DNA of 64,000 nucleotides from Methylophilus aquaticus (GCF_030769565.1 NZ_JAVCAP010000011.1:58570-122569), one strand, 5' to 3'; numbered from the stretch's first letter, positions 27,917 to 35,776 are shown. Notes: a model not told the origin generated them from the sequence alone. A program made the numbers and translations.

Positions 27917-28327
27917 ATGGAAATAAAAGATTGGATTAGTCTAGCTTCAGCATGCATTGTAGCTTTTGGCTGGTTCGTAACTGGCTATCTAAATAGAGTC
28001 AAAGATGTTGCTCAAAAACGACTTGAATACCGCCTAAATGCATTAGAAGCTTTTTTACCTGTGTGGTTTTCAATCCAGAAAAGTGGCGGAAACCCCTTCA
28101 ACGAAACTGAATTCTTAACAAAACTCGAACATTCAAGAAGCTTGTTCCAACTTTACGGTTTAGATGATGAGATTGAATTTATGGAACAGTTTATTTCATC
28201 CCTTGAAAAGCAGAGTCTGCCAGAAGCAAACTTAGCACTGAGCAAATTAGTTCCATTAGTTCGCTCTCGCATTAGAACTGAACTAAAAATAAGTTATAAG
28301 TTAAAAGACTTCAACCTCACCCGATGA
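27917..28327 (+). CDS. Hypothetical single-pass membrane protein
   Basis: I do not recognise this 136-residue protein. A membrane helix (about 5-25, ISLASACIVAFGWFVTGYL) is followed by a charged, helical, probably cytoplasmic domain with a basic C terminus. It is A+T-rich and stands at the left border of a patch of toxin-antitoxin genes and remnants, so it may be an acquired gene. There is no strong ribosome site; the ATG is the only good start. Function unknown. Confidence 0.55.
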   Translation: MEIKDWISLASACIVAFGWFVTGYLNRVKDVAQKRLEYRLNALEAFLPVWFSIQKSGGNPFNETEFLTKLEHSRSLFQLYGLDDEIEFMEQFISSLEKQSLPEANLALSKLVPLVRSRIRTELKISYKLKDFNLTR

Positions 28328-28443
28328 CTTTGCAAGTCTGCCTTGCAAACATCCACAGTACCAAACGGCGGCTGCGCATTGGGCCTTAAGGCTTTATAAA
28401 GCGCCTCGCGGGTGATCCCACTTTTTTCAGCCTTGTAGATATC
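28325..28443 (-). pseudogene. Remnant of a HigA-type (putative addiction module) antitoxin
   Basis: Read on the minus strand from 28443, the frame gives DIYKAEKSGITREALYKALRP, then NAQPPFGTVDVCKA. This matches the helix-turn-helix end of HigA-like antidote proteins, which run SREALYKAL..G.P.F.TV..V..AL. There is no start: the upstream part is replaced by a REP-like palindrome at 28444-28470, and after VCKA the similarity is lost. I read it as a fragment left from a deleted toxin-antitoxin pair. Recognition is by memory of the family motif. Confidence 0.5.
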
Positions 28444-28470
28444 GTAGGGCGGACTTGTCTAGTCCGCCGC
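28444..28470 (+). repeat. REP-like palindrome 1
   Basis: GGCGGACT and AGTCCGCC form a perfect eight-base stem around TGTCT, preceded by GTAGG. It has the form of the short extragenic palindromes beginning GTAGGG that are scattered in many proteobacterial genomes. It abuts the HigA remnant. Confidence 0.6.
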
Positions 28471-28668
28471 ATTTAAAATATTTCAAATTAAAGAAAATTA
28501 CGCCTATGGCGTACCGCGAACGGGTACGCCCTACTCAACTAAAGCAATCGCGACAATCACATCTGCATTCAAGATTGGCTATTGTTGCGAGCACCAATGA
28601 CTCAGGCTCTCCCTGCCAGGCATCAAGTACATCAAATACCTTTCGAGATGTTCTAAGGGAAGTATTAC
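28471..28668. other. Non-coding stretch after relE
   Basis: Apart from REP-like palindrome 2, I see no gene or RNA here. Short minus-strand frames exist but none resembles a known family or carries a ribosome site. Confidence 0.5.
28507..28534 (-). repeat. REP-like palindrome 2 (opposite orientation)
   Basis: GGCGTACC and GGTACGCC form a perfect eight-base stem around a seven-base loop. On the minus strand it begins GTAGGGCG like palindrome 1, so the two form an inverted pair 36 bases apart. Confidence 0.6.
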
Positions 28669-28932
28669 TTAAATCGCACCGTAAACCGCGGAACGATGCC
28701 CTATTTTAATAATCATTACGACTAGATTTTCATCCTGAATTTCGTAAATAATCCGATATAAGCCTTGCCGCACCCGGTAACAGTCTTTCCCTGTGAGTTT
28801 GATACAGCCTTCAGCACGCGGATTTTCTGCCAGTTGCTCTATGCATTCGAGAATGCGCTTAACGTCATGCTTGGGAATCGAGCGAAAATCTTTGCTGACT
28901 GATGCCTTAAAGCGGATGTTATATCTTGCCAT
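28669..28932 (-). CDS. RelE/ParE-family toxin
   Basis: The 87-residue basic protein has the RelE fold signature: an N-terminal ARYNIRFKASVSKDFRSIPK strand-helix, CIEQLAENPRAEG, then KLTGKDCYRVRQGLYRIIYEI and a C-terminal strand with KIGHRSAVY. RelE toxins cleave mRNA on the ribosome; ParE relatives poison gyrase. The RVRQGLYRIIYEI and GHR elements favour RelE. It overlaps the antitoxin gene by 14 bases, the usual coupling. It looks intact. Confidence 0.85.
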   Translation of the reverse strand: MARYNIRFKASVSKDFRSIPKHDVKRILECIEQLAENPRAEGCIKLTGKDCYRVRQGLYRIIYEIQDENLVVMIIKIGHRSAVYGAI

Positions 28933-29152
28933 CTTGCTTGAGTGTATTCAGTAAAGCTTCATAACTGATTTCAGGCTCATCGGCACGCTGTGCAATTGCC
29001 TCTAGATCTTCTTGGTCTTCTCGCATCAGTAAACGCACTGCCTCATCCACCAATTCGGAAAGTGACACATGGTTGGTGGCTGCTTTTAAGCGTAAGGCTT
29101 GGTGAATTGAAGGGTCAAAGTAAACAGTTGAACGTTTTGATAATTCGGCCAT
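28919..29152 (-). CDS. Ribbon-helix-helix antitoxin of the RelE-like toxin
   Basis: The 77-residue acidic protein begins with a CopG-like ribbon-helix-helix domain (STVYFDPSIHQALRLKAATNHVSLSELVDEAVRLL, about 8-43). An acidic C-terminal arm follows (EDQEDLEAIAQRADEPEISYEALLNTL), which should wrap the toxin. It is first in the operon, as expected, and lies just downstream of a good promoter that overlaps a palindrome, consistent with autoregulation. Confidence 0.85.
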   Translation of the reverse strand: MAELSKRSTVYFDPSIHQALRLKAATNHVSLSELVDEAVRLLMREDQEDLEAIAQRADEPEISYEALLNTLKQDGKI

Positions 29153-29184
29153 TTTTGCTCTACTATAAAATTATTGATGTGCCT

Positions 29185-29213
29185 ATTATAGCACTACAAC
29201 GCTATAGCGTTAA
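29185..29213 (-). promoter_or_regulatory. Promoter and operator of the toxin-antitoxin operon
   Basis: On the minus strand TTAACG (29213-29208) and TATAAT (29190-29185) are 17 bases apart, a good sigma-70 promoter. The perfect palindrome AACGCTATAGCGTT (29198-29211) overlaps the -35 box and spacer, and a second GCTATA lies at the -10 box. This is the expected layout for repression by the ribbon-helix-helix antitoxin. Confidence 0.65.
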
Positions 29214-29251
29214 AACACCAAATAGTTAAATGATGGCCAGTTTTTTAAAAC

Positions 29252-29291
29252 CCAGCCTTGTGGGCAACAAGTTGGCCACCCTACAGGCTGG
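29252..29291 (-). repeat. REP-like palindrome 3
   Basis: An outer perfect stem, CCAGCCT with AGGCTGG, encloses an imperfect inner stem of TGTGGGCAA with TTGGCCACC. On the minus strand the core begins GTAGGGTGG, similar to the other two palindromes in this patch. It lies 30 bases beyond the stop of a truncated antitoxin-like frame. Confidence 0.55.
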
Positions 29292-29320
29292 CGCAGCGTT
29301 TCGTGAAGCGCACACATGGA

Positions 29321-29527
29321 TTAGCGCAAGAGCGATGGACGCTCTAATGTCTCGTCTTGCCAATCATCAAACAACGCAATATAGCTTTCAGGCCAATGGT
29401 TCTGCACTTGAGATTCTCGCTTTACCACTTTGGCCAGATATTTTGAAAGTGACATATTCGCTTGCCTGGCCTTGCACCTGATCACCGCTTCAATTTCATC
29501 AGAAACATAAGAAGACGATTTCGATAT
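29321..29527 (-). pseudogene. Apparent remnant of a ribbon-helix-helix antitoxin
   Basis: An uninterrupted minus-strand frame of 68 codons encodes VSDEIEAVIRCKARQANMSLS, then KYLAKVVKRE and WPESYIALFDDWQDETLERP. The first part resembles a CopG/VapB DNA-binding domain; the W-P-E and LERP tail is common in antitoxins of that kind. A GGAGG ribosome site stands four bases before an ATA at 29525-29527, where ATG would be expected, so the start may be mutated. The C terminus is short, no toxin follows, and REP-like palindrome 3 comes next. I infer a decayed toxin-antitoxin locus; use of ATA as a start is an outside possibility. Confidence 0.5.
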
Positions 29528-29594
29528 ATCGCCTCCAGCTTGATTACGCTGATCAATTGAAAATCAAGTCAGTACAGAATCAGCTGTTCTATGA

Positions 29595-30758
29595 CTATGG
29601 CTTTAAATTCCGCCAACCCAACCACGCAATATAAGCATAACAAATCACCGGCAACACAAACGCATGGTGCAATCCCAAGCGGTCGGCCAGCAGGCCTGTG
29701 AGCAAGGGCACTACGGCGCCACCGACAATCGCTGTTGCGAGTAATCCTGAGCCTTTTTTCTCCTGCCCTGCTTTGAGACCTTTGATACCCAAAGTAAAAA
29801 TGGTGGGGAACATGATGGAATTACACAGGCCGACCAATGCCATGCTGCCGATCGCGAGGGAGCCTGTCGATTGCATGGAGAAAAGTATGAGGCCAACGGC
29901 AAGTAAAGCATGCGTGATGAGCACTCTGGCAGGTGCAAACTGTTTTAAGGTAAAGATGCCAATAAAACGGCCTATCATGGCGCCTCCCCAATACAGGGCT
30001 ACCAGGGGCGCTGCCTGAGTTGCTGCAACGTGGTTGATCTCCATAACGTAATTGACCAGGAAGCTGCCAATCGACACTTCAGCGCCGACATAGGCAAAAA
30101 TTCCGATCACGCCGAGGAGCAGGCCTTTTTCTTTTAATACTTCGTCCCAAGGGCTGTCATCCGCTGCTGCGCTTTCCATGCCTGAGAGATTGATGCGGGA
30201 AAGCACCAGCGCAATCACGATCAATACGCCCGCAATAAGAAAATAAGGATACACCACGCCTTCGGCATACACGGAATTGGTTAAGCCGGAGAGGATGAAG
30301 TAAGCACCAAAGAATGGGGCGATAAAGGTCCCCAGCGAGTTAAAGGCTTGCGCCATGGTGAGCCGTGAAGAGGCGGTTTCCTTGGGGCCGATAATGGATA
30401 CACAGGGATTAGCCGCAACTTGTAGCAGCACAATGCCAGAGGCGAGGACAAACAGCGCGGCTAAAAACAATGCATAGGTATGCAAGAGTACGGCAGGGTA
30501 AAATAGCAGGCAACCGAGCGCAGCCAAGGCAAAGCCAATCACCATACCCTTTTGGTAGCCGACTTGCTCAATCAACTTGCTGAACGGAATGGAGGTCAGG
30601 CCATAGGCAGCAAAAAAGCAGAATTGAATTAACGCGGCCTGCGCATAAGTGAGCGCAAAAATGTCTTTCAGGTAAGGCACCAGAATATCGTTCAGACAGG
30701 TAATAAAGCCCATCATAAAAAACAATACGGTAAGTGAGGCCAGGGCTTTTTTATACAT
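29595..30758 (-). CDS. Sugar MFS transporter, FucP/GluP-like
   Basis: The 387-residue inner-membrane protein has about twelve hydrophobic segments. It opens with SLTVLFFMMGFITCLNDILVPYLKDIF, a FucP/GluP hallmark in which the acidic residue after N couples protons to sugar. LLQVAANPCVSIIGP and AQAFNSLGTFIAPFFGAYF further support the family. AAAGGA precedes the ATG. It is transcribed alone. Fucose, glucose or galactose are possible substrates and cannot be distinguished. A sugar carrier is slightly unexpected in an obligate methylotroph. Confidence 0.85.
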   Translation of the reverse strand: MYKKALASLTVLFFMMGFITCLNDILVPYLKDIFALTYAQAALIQFCFFAAYGLTSIPFSKLIEQVGYQKGMVIGFALAALGCLLFYPAVLLHTYALFLAALFVLASGIVLLQVAANPCVSIIGPKETASSRLTMAQAFNSLGTFIAPFFGAYFILSGLTNSVYAEGVVYPYFLIAGVLIVIALVLSRINLSGMESAAADDSPWDEVLKEKGLLLGVIGIFAYVGAEVSIGSFLVNYVMEINHVAATQAAPLVALYWGGAMIGRFIGIFTLKQFAPARVLITHALLAVGLILFSMQSTGSLAIGSMALVGLCNSIMFPTIFTLGIKGLKAGQEKKGSGLLATAIVGGAVVPLLTGLLADRLGLHHAFVLPVICYAYIAWLGWRNLKP

Positions 30759-30910
30759 AGGGGTCCTTTAATGTACGTGCCCGTGCACTACATCACAAAC
30801 AGGCCGTATTGGAAAGATGCGGCCATCAAAAATATGCAGCTTGATGGCGCAGTGTGTGCGCAATTGTTTAATACAGATCAAATCCCGTGCTTGTTCGAGC
30901 CACGGATATC

Positions 30911-30940
30911 TTGACGCTAAGCTATTGTATTGAATAAGAT
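30911..30940 (+). promoter_or_regulatory. Putative sigma-70 promoter of the DUF2934 gene
   Basis: TTGACG (30911-30916) and TAAGAT (30935-30940) are separated by 18 bases and lie 57 bases upstream of the ATG at 30997. Confidence 0.45.
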
Positions 30941-30996
30941 ATCAACAAAGGCCAAAAGCCTGAATGCTTTATTCACTTCCAGACCAAGGAGATTGT

Positions 30997-31254
30997 ATGG
31001 CAACGACCGAAACCACAGGTAAAAAAACTTCCCCGGCAAAAAAAGCAGCAGCTAAAACGGCGGCGCCTAAAGCCAAATCGGCTGCCACGCGTAAAAAGGC
31101 AGCCAAACCGTCCGTAATGACCAGTGAAGAACGTTACAAAATGATCGAAACTGCTGCCTATTATATTGCTGAAAAAAATGGCTTCAACACGAATCATATG
31201 GACCACTGGCTGGCGGCCGAACTGGAAGTCGATGCCAAACTGAACGGTGCCTAG
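30997..31254 (+). CDS. DUF2934 protein with histone H1-like N terminus
   Basis: The 85-residue protein has two parts. Residues 1-45 are a run of Lys, Ala and Pro (KKTSPAKKAAAKTAAPKAKS) like H1-type nucleoid proteins. Residues 46-85 contain EERYKMIETAAYYIAEKNGF and HWLAAELEVDA, the short DUF2934 module. The ATG at 30997 follows AAGGAG at seven bases and is preferred to an in-frame start 33 bases upstream. DNA binding by the basic tail is likely from composition; the role of DUF2934 is unknown. Confidence 0.75.
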   Translation: MATTETTGKKTSPAKKAAAKTAAPKAKSAATRKKAAKPSVMTSEERYKMIETAAYYIAEKNGFNTNHMDHWLAAELEVDAKLNGA

Positions 31255-31374
31255 ACCAGTGCAGTTTCCTGGCTTAGGCTATTGACTCAGGCTTACGCGA
31301 CAGGCGCCAGACACAAGTAACGCACTTGCACGCATGGGTTGAGTGCCTGCCATTTTTAGATGATGTTTACTGCC

Positions 31375-32436
31375 TTATTGCACAGGTGGGTTTTCTTCCG
31401 GTGGTAAAGTGACTTCACTTTCCCAGGCGGGGTCTGCCAACACAAACTGTATATCGGCCCCGCTGTTGCGCGCATATTGTAAAAAGCCGAGCACTTCGGG
31501 GTGATTTAACTTCAAGCCATAAGCAATGTATGGAAAATCCGAGAGTGGTACGTCACGCTCAAAAAATGACCAGTGCAGGCTTTTATTGTAAAAACGCTCC
31601 ACCAGGCTAGTGATGGCCACCAGCTCATATTGCCCGCGTGCATTGAGTAGCATCCACGGGCCGCCGGAGTCACCCACGGTAGGCATGGCAAGATCAGGGG
31701 CATATTGAGCTTGCGCACCCAGCCGATTCACGGCAAGTAGCGCTTTTTCAGCGTGTACCAGCTCTTTGGTATAGTCAAACTGGGCGCGTGACTTGATATG
31801 CAGCATCTCATCCATGGCTTCGTAGGTTTGCGGCAATACTTGATAAAAGTCAGAGAGGTCGCGTAACAGGGCACGCTCGGCGCAGCGTGGCTGCCGTGTA
31901 TCCCCTTCCTGATAGCCACGCCCATAACCGCAGATCATCAGTGCGTCAGGCAGCTTTTCTTTGAGGTGGATACGCACGGGCTGTATGCCGCCGTGTAATG
32001 CTGCGTCGAACACCAGAATGGCGATATCCTTGGTGACATCTTCAGATACCTCCTCATATGGACGGTAAAAGGCTTGCCGCAGGTGCAGCGCCTCAATACC
32101 AAGTGACTGTGCCTGAGCGATGGTCACGTCGGGTAACTCTTTAGGGCCGGTCAGCTTCACCTCTCTAAGACAATGCGCTGCCGTCAGCAGGGTCAGTGGC
32201 TGGCGGCCCACAATCACCGCGCTGCACATCGAGTCGTAATGCTCCCATGTGCCCATGGAGCGCAGATAATGTTCATGCTGTATGCTGAGCTTTACGGTGG
32301 AAATAGCCAGTGCCGGAAAAGGCATGCCATGTATCAAGGCCTGTGAGGAGGTCATCAGCGCCAAACCGCCACACATCACCAGCACAGGCATGACAGGCCG
32401 GAGCAGCCTGCATAAAAACGAGGGGGATACGTGCAT
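31375..32436 (-). CDS. Secreted trypsin-like serine protease
   Basis: This 353-residue protein has an N-terminal hydrophobic segment (about 8-33) serving as signal peptide or anchor, then a chymotrypsin-fold domain. The triad is visible: His in LLTAAHCL, Asp in KDIAILVFD and Ser in VGDSGGPW. It probably acts in the periplasm or outside the cell. The ATG at 32436 is chosen because GGGAG lies six bases upstream; alternative starts are 6 and 15 bases further upstream. The gene follows a small secreted protein gene by 21 bases and is probably co-transcribed with it. No PDZ domain is present, so it is not DegP-like. Confidence 0.8.
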   Translation of the reverse strand: MHVSPSFLCRLLRPVMPVLVMCGGLALMTSSQALIHGMPFPALAISTVKLSIQHEHYLRSMGTWEHYDSMCSAVIVGRQPLTLLTAAHCLREVKLTGPKELPDVTIAQAQSLGIEALHLRQAFYRPYEEVSEDVTKDIAILVFDAALHGGIQPVRIHLKEKLPDALMICGYGRGYQEGDTRQPRCAERALLRDLSDFYQVLPQTYEAMDEMLHIKSRAQFDYTKELVHAEKALLAVNRLGAQAQYAPDLAMPTVGDSGGPWMLLNARGQYELVAITSLVERFYNKSLHWSFFERDVPLSDFPYIAYGLKLNHPEVLGFLQYARNSGADIQFVLADPAWESEVTLPPEENPPVQ

Positions 32437-32457
32437 ACCCATCTCCCGCAATCGAGC

Positions 32458-32931
32458 TTACAAGCTTTTGTCTGCGTTATTTTTTAACTCAAGCGGACCA
32501 AAACAGCTTTCCAGCGAAGGGGCATCATTGTCGCAGGAAATGACTGAGCGGCCATCGGGTTGAAACAGTAAATAGGTGGTTTGCTCAGTGTTGATCTCGG
32601 ACACCTGCTTGGTACAATCCGGCGCCTTGTTGCTCAAGGTGATACGATGACTTAATTTGAAGAATCCATTTGCATCCGGCTGTGGCGTGACCGTATAACG
32701 CGCTTCCAGTTGCTCGTCACCACTGGTAAACACCGCTGTCCCATCTTCTTTAAACCAGTAGGTTTCCATGCAGCCTGAATCCGGCAATCTGGCCTCCCAA
32801 TAGCCAATCAGCGGGTGCTTTAAGGAGCGTGCATCAGTCTCTTCCGCGACCGCTGCCCCGGAGAAAACACCTGCAAGGCACATTGCCGCGGACAGACATG
32901 AGCGCATACCAAATAAAGAACAATGACGCAT
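32458..32931 (-). CDS. Secreted hypothetical protein upstream of the protease
   Basis: The 157-residue product has a signal peptide ending near GAAVAEE. The mature part has a lipocalin-like or beta-rich look (LIGYWEARLPDSGCMETYWFKEDGTAVF) and several cysteines that could form disulfides. I do not recognise the family. AAGGGGG lies five bases before the ATG. It is the first gene of a two-gene unit with the trypsin-like protease, so it could be a substrate, chaperone or inhibitor, which is guesswork. Confidence 0.7.
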   Translation of the reverse strand: MRHCSLFGMRSCLSAAMCLAGVFSGAAVAEETDARSLKHPLIGYWEARLPDSGCMETYWFKEDGTAVFTSGDEQLEARYTVTPQPDANGFFKLSHRITLSNKAPDCTKQVSEINTEQTTYLLFQPDGRSVISCDNDAPSLESCFGPLELKNNADKSL

Positions 32932-33118
32932 TGCAACCCCCTTGCTGATTGAGATGTAAAGCTGTCAGGGATTGTCAAAGAAAAATGATCGGCTCACCAG
33001 TGAATGATTCCCCGCCAGTGTTGCAACATTTCCCAATATCGAAATAACCATTTACACGATAACAAGGTTCAGAGAGGCCCGCTCAGTTCAGATTATCCTT
33101 AGCAAATGCTATGCAATA

Positions 33119-33144
33119 AAAAACCCGGGCAAGCCCGGGTTTTC
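33119..33144 (-). terminator. Rho-independent terminator after efp
   Basis: AACCCGGGC and GCCCGGGTT form a nine-base stem with flanking A and T runs, about 30 bases beyond the efp stop. Confidence 0.85.
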
Positions 33145-33167
33145 TAACAACATGCAATTCGCAGTGA

Positions 33168-33728
33168 TTATTTCATCACACGGTTGCGGTATTCGCCGGT
33201 ACGGGTATCAATTTCGATTTTGTCGCCCTGGCTGACAAACAATGGCACCGGAATTTCAAAACCGGTGGCAATCTTGGCTGGTTTCATCACTTTACCGGAA
33301 GTATCGCCTTTCACCGCTGGCTCGGTGTAAGTGATTTCGCGCACAACAGTGGTTGGCAGTTCGATGGAAATCGCTTTGCCATCATAGAAGCGTACCTCGC
33401 AAGGCATGCCATCTTCCAGATATGGGAGAGCATCTTGCATAAACTCGGCATCTACGTCGTACTGATTGTATTCAGCATCCATAAATACGTAGGTTGGGTC
33501 AGCAAAGTAAGAAAAAGTCACTTCTTTCTTTTCCAGCACGATCACGTCAAACTTGTCCTGCGCGGCGTATACGTTCTCGCTAGGGGCGTCAGTCAACAAG
33601 TTTTTCATTTTCATTTTTACGACCGCTGAGTTACGGCCGGATTTGTTGTATTCGGCTTTCACTACTACCATAGGATCATTACCAATCATGATCACGTTGC
33701 CTACGCGTAAGTCCTGAGCGATTTTCAT
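33168..33728 (-). CDS. efp: Elongation factor P (Arg-32 type)
   Basis: EF-P helps the ribosome through polyproline stretches. The 186-residue protein has three beta-barrel domains. The tip loop reads NKSGRNSAV with arginine at position 32, the residue that EarP rhamnosylates, rather than the lysine modified by EpmA. The start at 33728 gives the standard [12 protein letters not shown] and has AAAGG six bases upstream; an upstream in-frame extension of 22 codons is not used. It lies 37 bases downstream of earP on the same strand. Confidence 0.96.
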   Translation of the reverse strand: MKIAQDLRVGNVIMIGNDPMVVVKAEYNKSGRNSAVVKMKMKNLLTDAPSENVYAAQDKFDVIVLEKKEVTFSYFADPTYVFMDAEYNQYDVDAEFMQDALPYLEDGMPCEVRFYDGKAISIELPTTVVREITYTEPAVKGDTSGKVMKPAKIATGFEIPVPLFVSQGDKIEIDTRTGEYRNRVMK

Positions 33729-33765
33729 ACAATGCCTTTGAATGTGGGAATAATAAAGCCGAGCA

Positions 33766-34890
33766 TTATACCCGATTTTCTTGCAATTTCTCAATAAAAA
33801 TCACCATGTTAGTCACCAAATCAGCAGTTTTCGCCAGCTGACTGGCCACCAGCATACTGTGCCGGGAAACCTCGGAATAATGGCTGGTGAAAGCGGCCCA
33901 ATGCGCACATTCAAAGCTGCCGTTTGCCCATGCCTGCATCATGTCTTGAATCACTGCAGCGACTTCTGGCTTGGCAAGCGCCAGATAATGGCGCAGAAAA
34001 GCTGCCAGTTTTTGCAAATGGGTTTCGTCGGTTTGCTGATAAGGCAACCACACCATTGGCTTACCCGCCCAAATTGCACGCACCCAGCTATCCTCACCGC
34101 GCACAAAATTGACGTCACACAGGGATAGCAAACGGTCATAGTCAGGCTGCGACAAAAAGGGAATCACACAGATTTCGCATGCCCCATGCTGTACACGCTG
34201 CCCAGCGCGCAATACAGCCAAACTCAACACATTGGCAACCATGGGCGCAATTGAGTCCGGGAGCAGCAAGCGTATCGGCTGCGGAGAATGTGCAAAGGCT
34301 TGAAGCAAGGCAGCCAGCGGGGCATGTGCATAACAGAACAATGACAGCGTCATCTGCCCCGTCGCAGCGGGCGTACAGCCCAAGTGCTGCCAAAAGGCAT
34401 CGGCCTGCATGGCCGCATCCGCTTGCAAGCCAGGCAGGCTGACCTCACGTAACAAGCCGCCAGTGCGTAACGTAAAGCCAGGATAAAAAAACCATCGGAT
34501 CAAGCCATTCGCTTGCGGTGAGGGCTTGCCATGAAAGTCCTCAACCCAGTCTTCAGCGGATAAATAATCAATATTCAGCCAGAGAGATTGCGCAACGAAC
34601 ATGGCAGACTGATAACTTTCCGGAAGGCCGCAACTGAATGTTTCAATCACCACGGTAGCTGCCTGCCCAAAGTCAGCCCGTTCCGTCCAGTGATGCAATT
34701 GAATGCCGTCATGGTCATCGCCAGCAAACCGCGTTGCCAGCGCCTGATCGTCTACCCACAACCGGACTGAAACGTTGTGCTCGTCCACCAATTGACGTGC
34801 CAGGCGCCAGCACACACCGATATCACCAAAGTTATCCACCACTTTGCAGAAAATATCGTATTGTCGATTCAAAGGCAGCCTGGCTGTCAT
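33766..34890 (-). CDS. earP: EF-P arginine rhamnosyltransferase EarP
   Basis: EarP transfers rhamnose from dTDP-rhamnose to Arg32 of EF-P, activating it. The 374-residue GT-B glycosyltransferase begins with [24 protein letters not shown], containing the conserved aspartates (Asp19 and Asp23) of the active site. The nucleotide-sugar site is seen in [26 protein letters not shown]. It sits directly upstream of efp, the usual arrangement in betaproteobacteria and pseudomonads. The presence of Arg32 in the neighbouring EF-P confirms the pairing. Confidence 0.95.
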   Translation of the reverse strand: MTARLPLNRQYDIFCKVVDNFGDIGVCWRLARQLVDEHNVSVRLWVDDQALATRFAGDDHDGIQLHHWTERADFGQAATVVIETFSCGLPESYQSAMFVAQSLWLNIDYLSAEDWVEDFHGKPSPQANGLIRWFFYPGFTLRTGGLLREVSLPGLQADAAMQADAFWQHLGCTPAATGQMTLSLFCYAHAPLAALLQAFAHSPQPIRLLLPDSIAPMVANVLSLAVLRAGQRVQHGACEICVIPFLSQPDYDRLLSLCDVNFVRGEDSWVRAIWAGKPMVWLPYQQTDETHLQKLAAFLRHYLALAKPEVAAVIQDMMQAWANGSFECAHWAAFTSHYSEVSRHSMLVASQLAKTADLVTNMVIFIEKLQENRV

Positions 34891-35018
34891 AGTGGATTAC
34901 GTAATTGTCGCGGAGAATGCAAGAAATGCAGTGTAGCTGAATTGATGTGAAAAATAACCGTTGTCATGCACGAAACGCGCATGCTGGTTATTGCGTGCGT
35001 TGTAAGATCAAGCCCGTA

Positions 35019-35522
35019 TCAGGCTGGGACAGTAACTCTAGATTGCACGGTTTCCAGCCATGTCAGCTGTAAAACCTTGGCATCAATCGATGCGCGGTGC
35101 CTTTCCATGCTCAAAGACGCCATAATCGCCTGCTTGGTTGGATGCCAGATATCTGCTTGTTGCGGACTCAGAATCATCCGCAAATCTTCCAGCTTGAAAC
35201 TGGGCTGCATAGCGGTGGCTTCATACAAACAACTGAGCCAGACAAAGTCATTAAACCAGGCATCGCTGTACAAGGTTTGACCAGAAAATGTTAAATTCAG
35301 ATGTTTGGCAATCTGCCAGGCAGGCAAACCATGTTGCATTAGATTTTGGCGCGTTTGTTGATGCAGTTTTTCTGCCTCATGGTCCCAATGTAGCCACTCA
35401 GCTTGCGGCTGCACCAGTGCGCACCAAGTCTCCCCGTTAGCTGAAGCATAACCAATTTCAATCGGGTAACTACCCACGCCAAAACCGGAAGCTTCAATAT
35501 CTAGGATGATCGGTGGCTGCAT
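35019..35522 (-). CDS. DEDDh-type 3'-5' exonuclease-like protein
   Basis: The 167-residue protein has a DnaQ-like exonuclease fold. Visible motifs are IILDIEASGFG (ExoI, Asp and Glu), SDAWFNDFVWL (ExoII, Asp) and HRASIDAKVL (ExoIII, His and Asp). All four acidic residues and the His are present, so activity is likely. It lacks other domains. Substrate, DNA or RNA, cannot be told. It is separate from its neighbours by over 100 bases on each side. Confidence 0.78.
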   Translation of the reverse strand: MQPPIILDIEASGFGVGSYPIEIGYASANGETWCALVQPQAEWLHWDHEAEKLHQQTRQNLMQHGLPAWQIAKHLNLTFSGQTLYSDAWFNDFVWLSCLYEATAMQPSFKLEDLRMILSPQQADIWHPTKQAIMASLSMERHRASIDAKVLQLTWLETVQSRVTVPA

Positions 35523-35710
35523 ATATATACTCTCGTTGACGACGCAATCGTGTGCGTAGCTTTTTTATCAGTTTTAAATTTCAATGTAATGACATCAGGT
35601 CATTTATCCTATTGACGGCTTATTTACCACATTTCTTGAGCGCCCATCAATAATCATGTGCACATAGATAGAAACTATACTAATCATTCTCGCATGCACA
35701 GCAAGCCATT

Positions 35711-35750
35711 ATACAAAAAACCCCATCACCGCAAACGCGAAAATGGGGCT
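35711..35750 (-). terminator. Rho-independent terminator of the metal cluster
   Basis: On the minus strand CCCCAT and ATGGGG close an interrupted hairpin with an inner CGC-GCG stem, followed by six T residues. It lies 30 bases beyond the stop of the MerT-like gene. Confidence 0.75.
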
Positions 35751-35776
35751 AGTTTCAATGCCAATTAAGTACAAGC

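Noticed and set aside
28444..29291. Clustered palindromes as a CRISPR array
   Set aside because: The repeats differ in sequence and orientation, are not evenly spaced and have no cas genes nearby.
29230..29481. Plus-strand 83-codon frame as a gene
   Set aside because: It starts in the REP-like palindrome, has no ribosome site, and the opposite strand encodes a recognisable antitoxin-like sequence.
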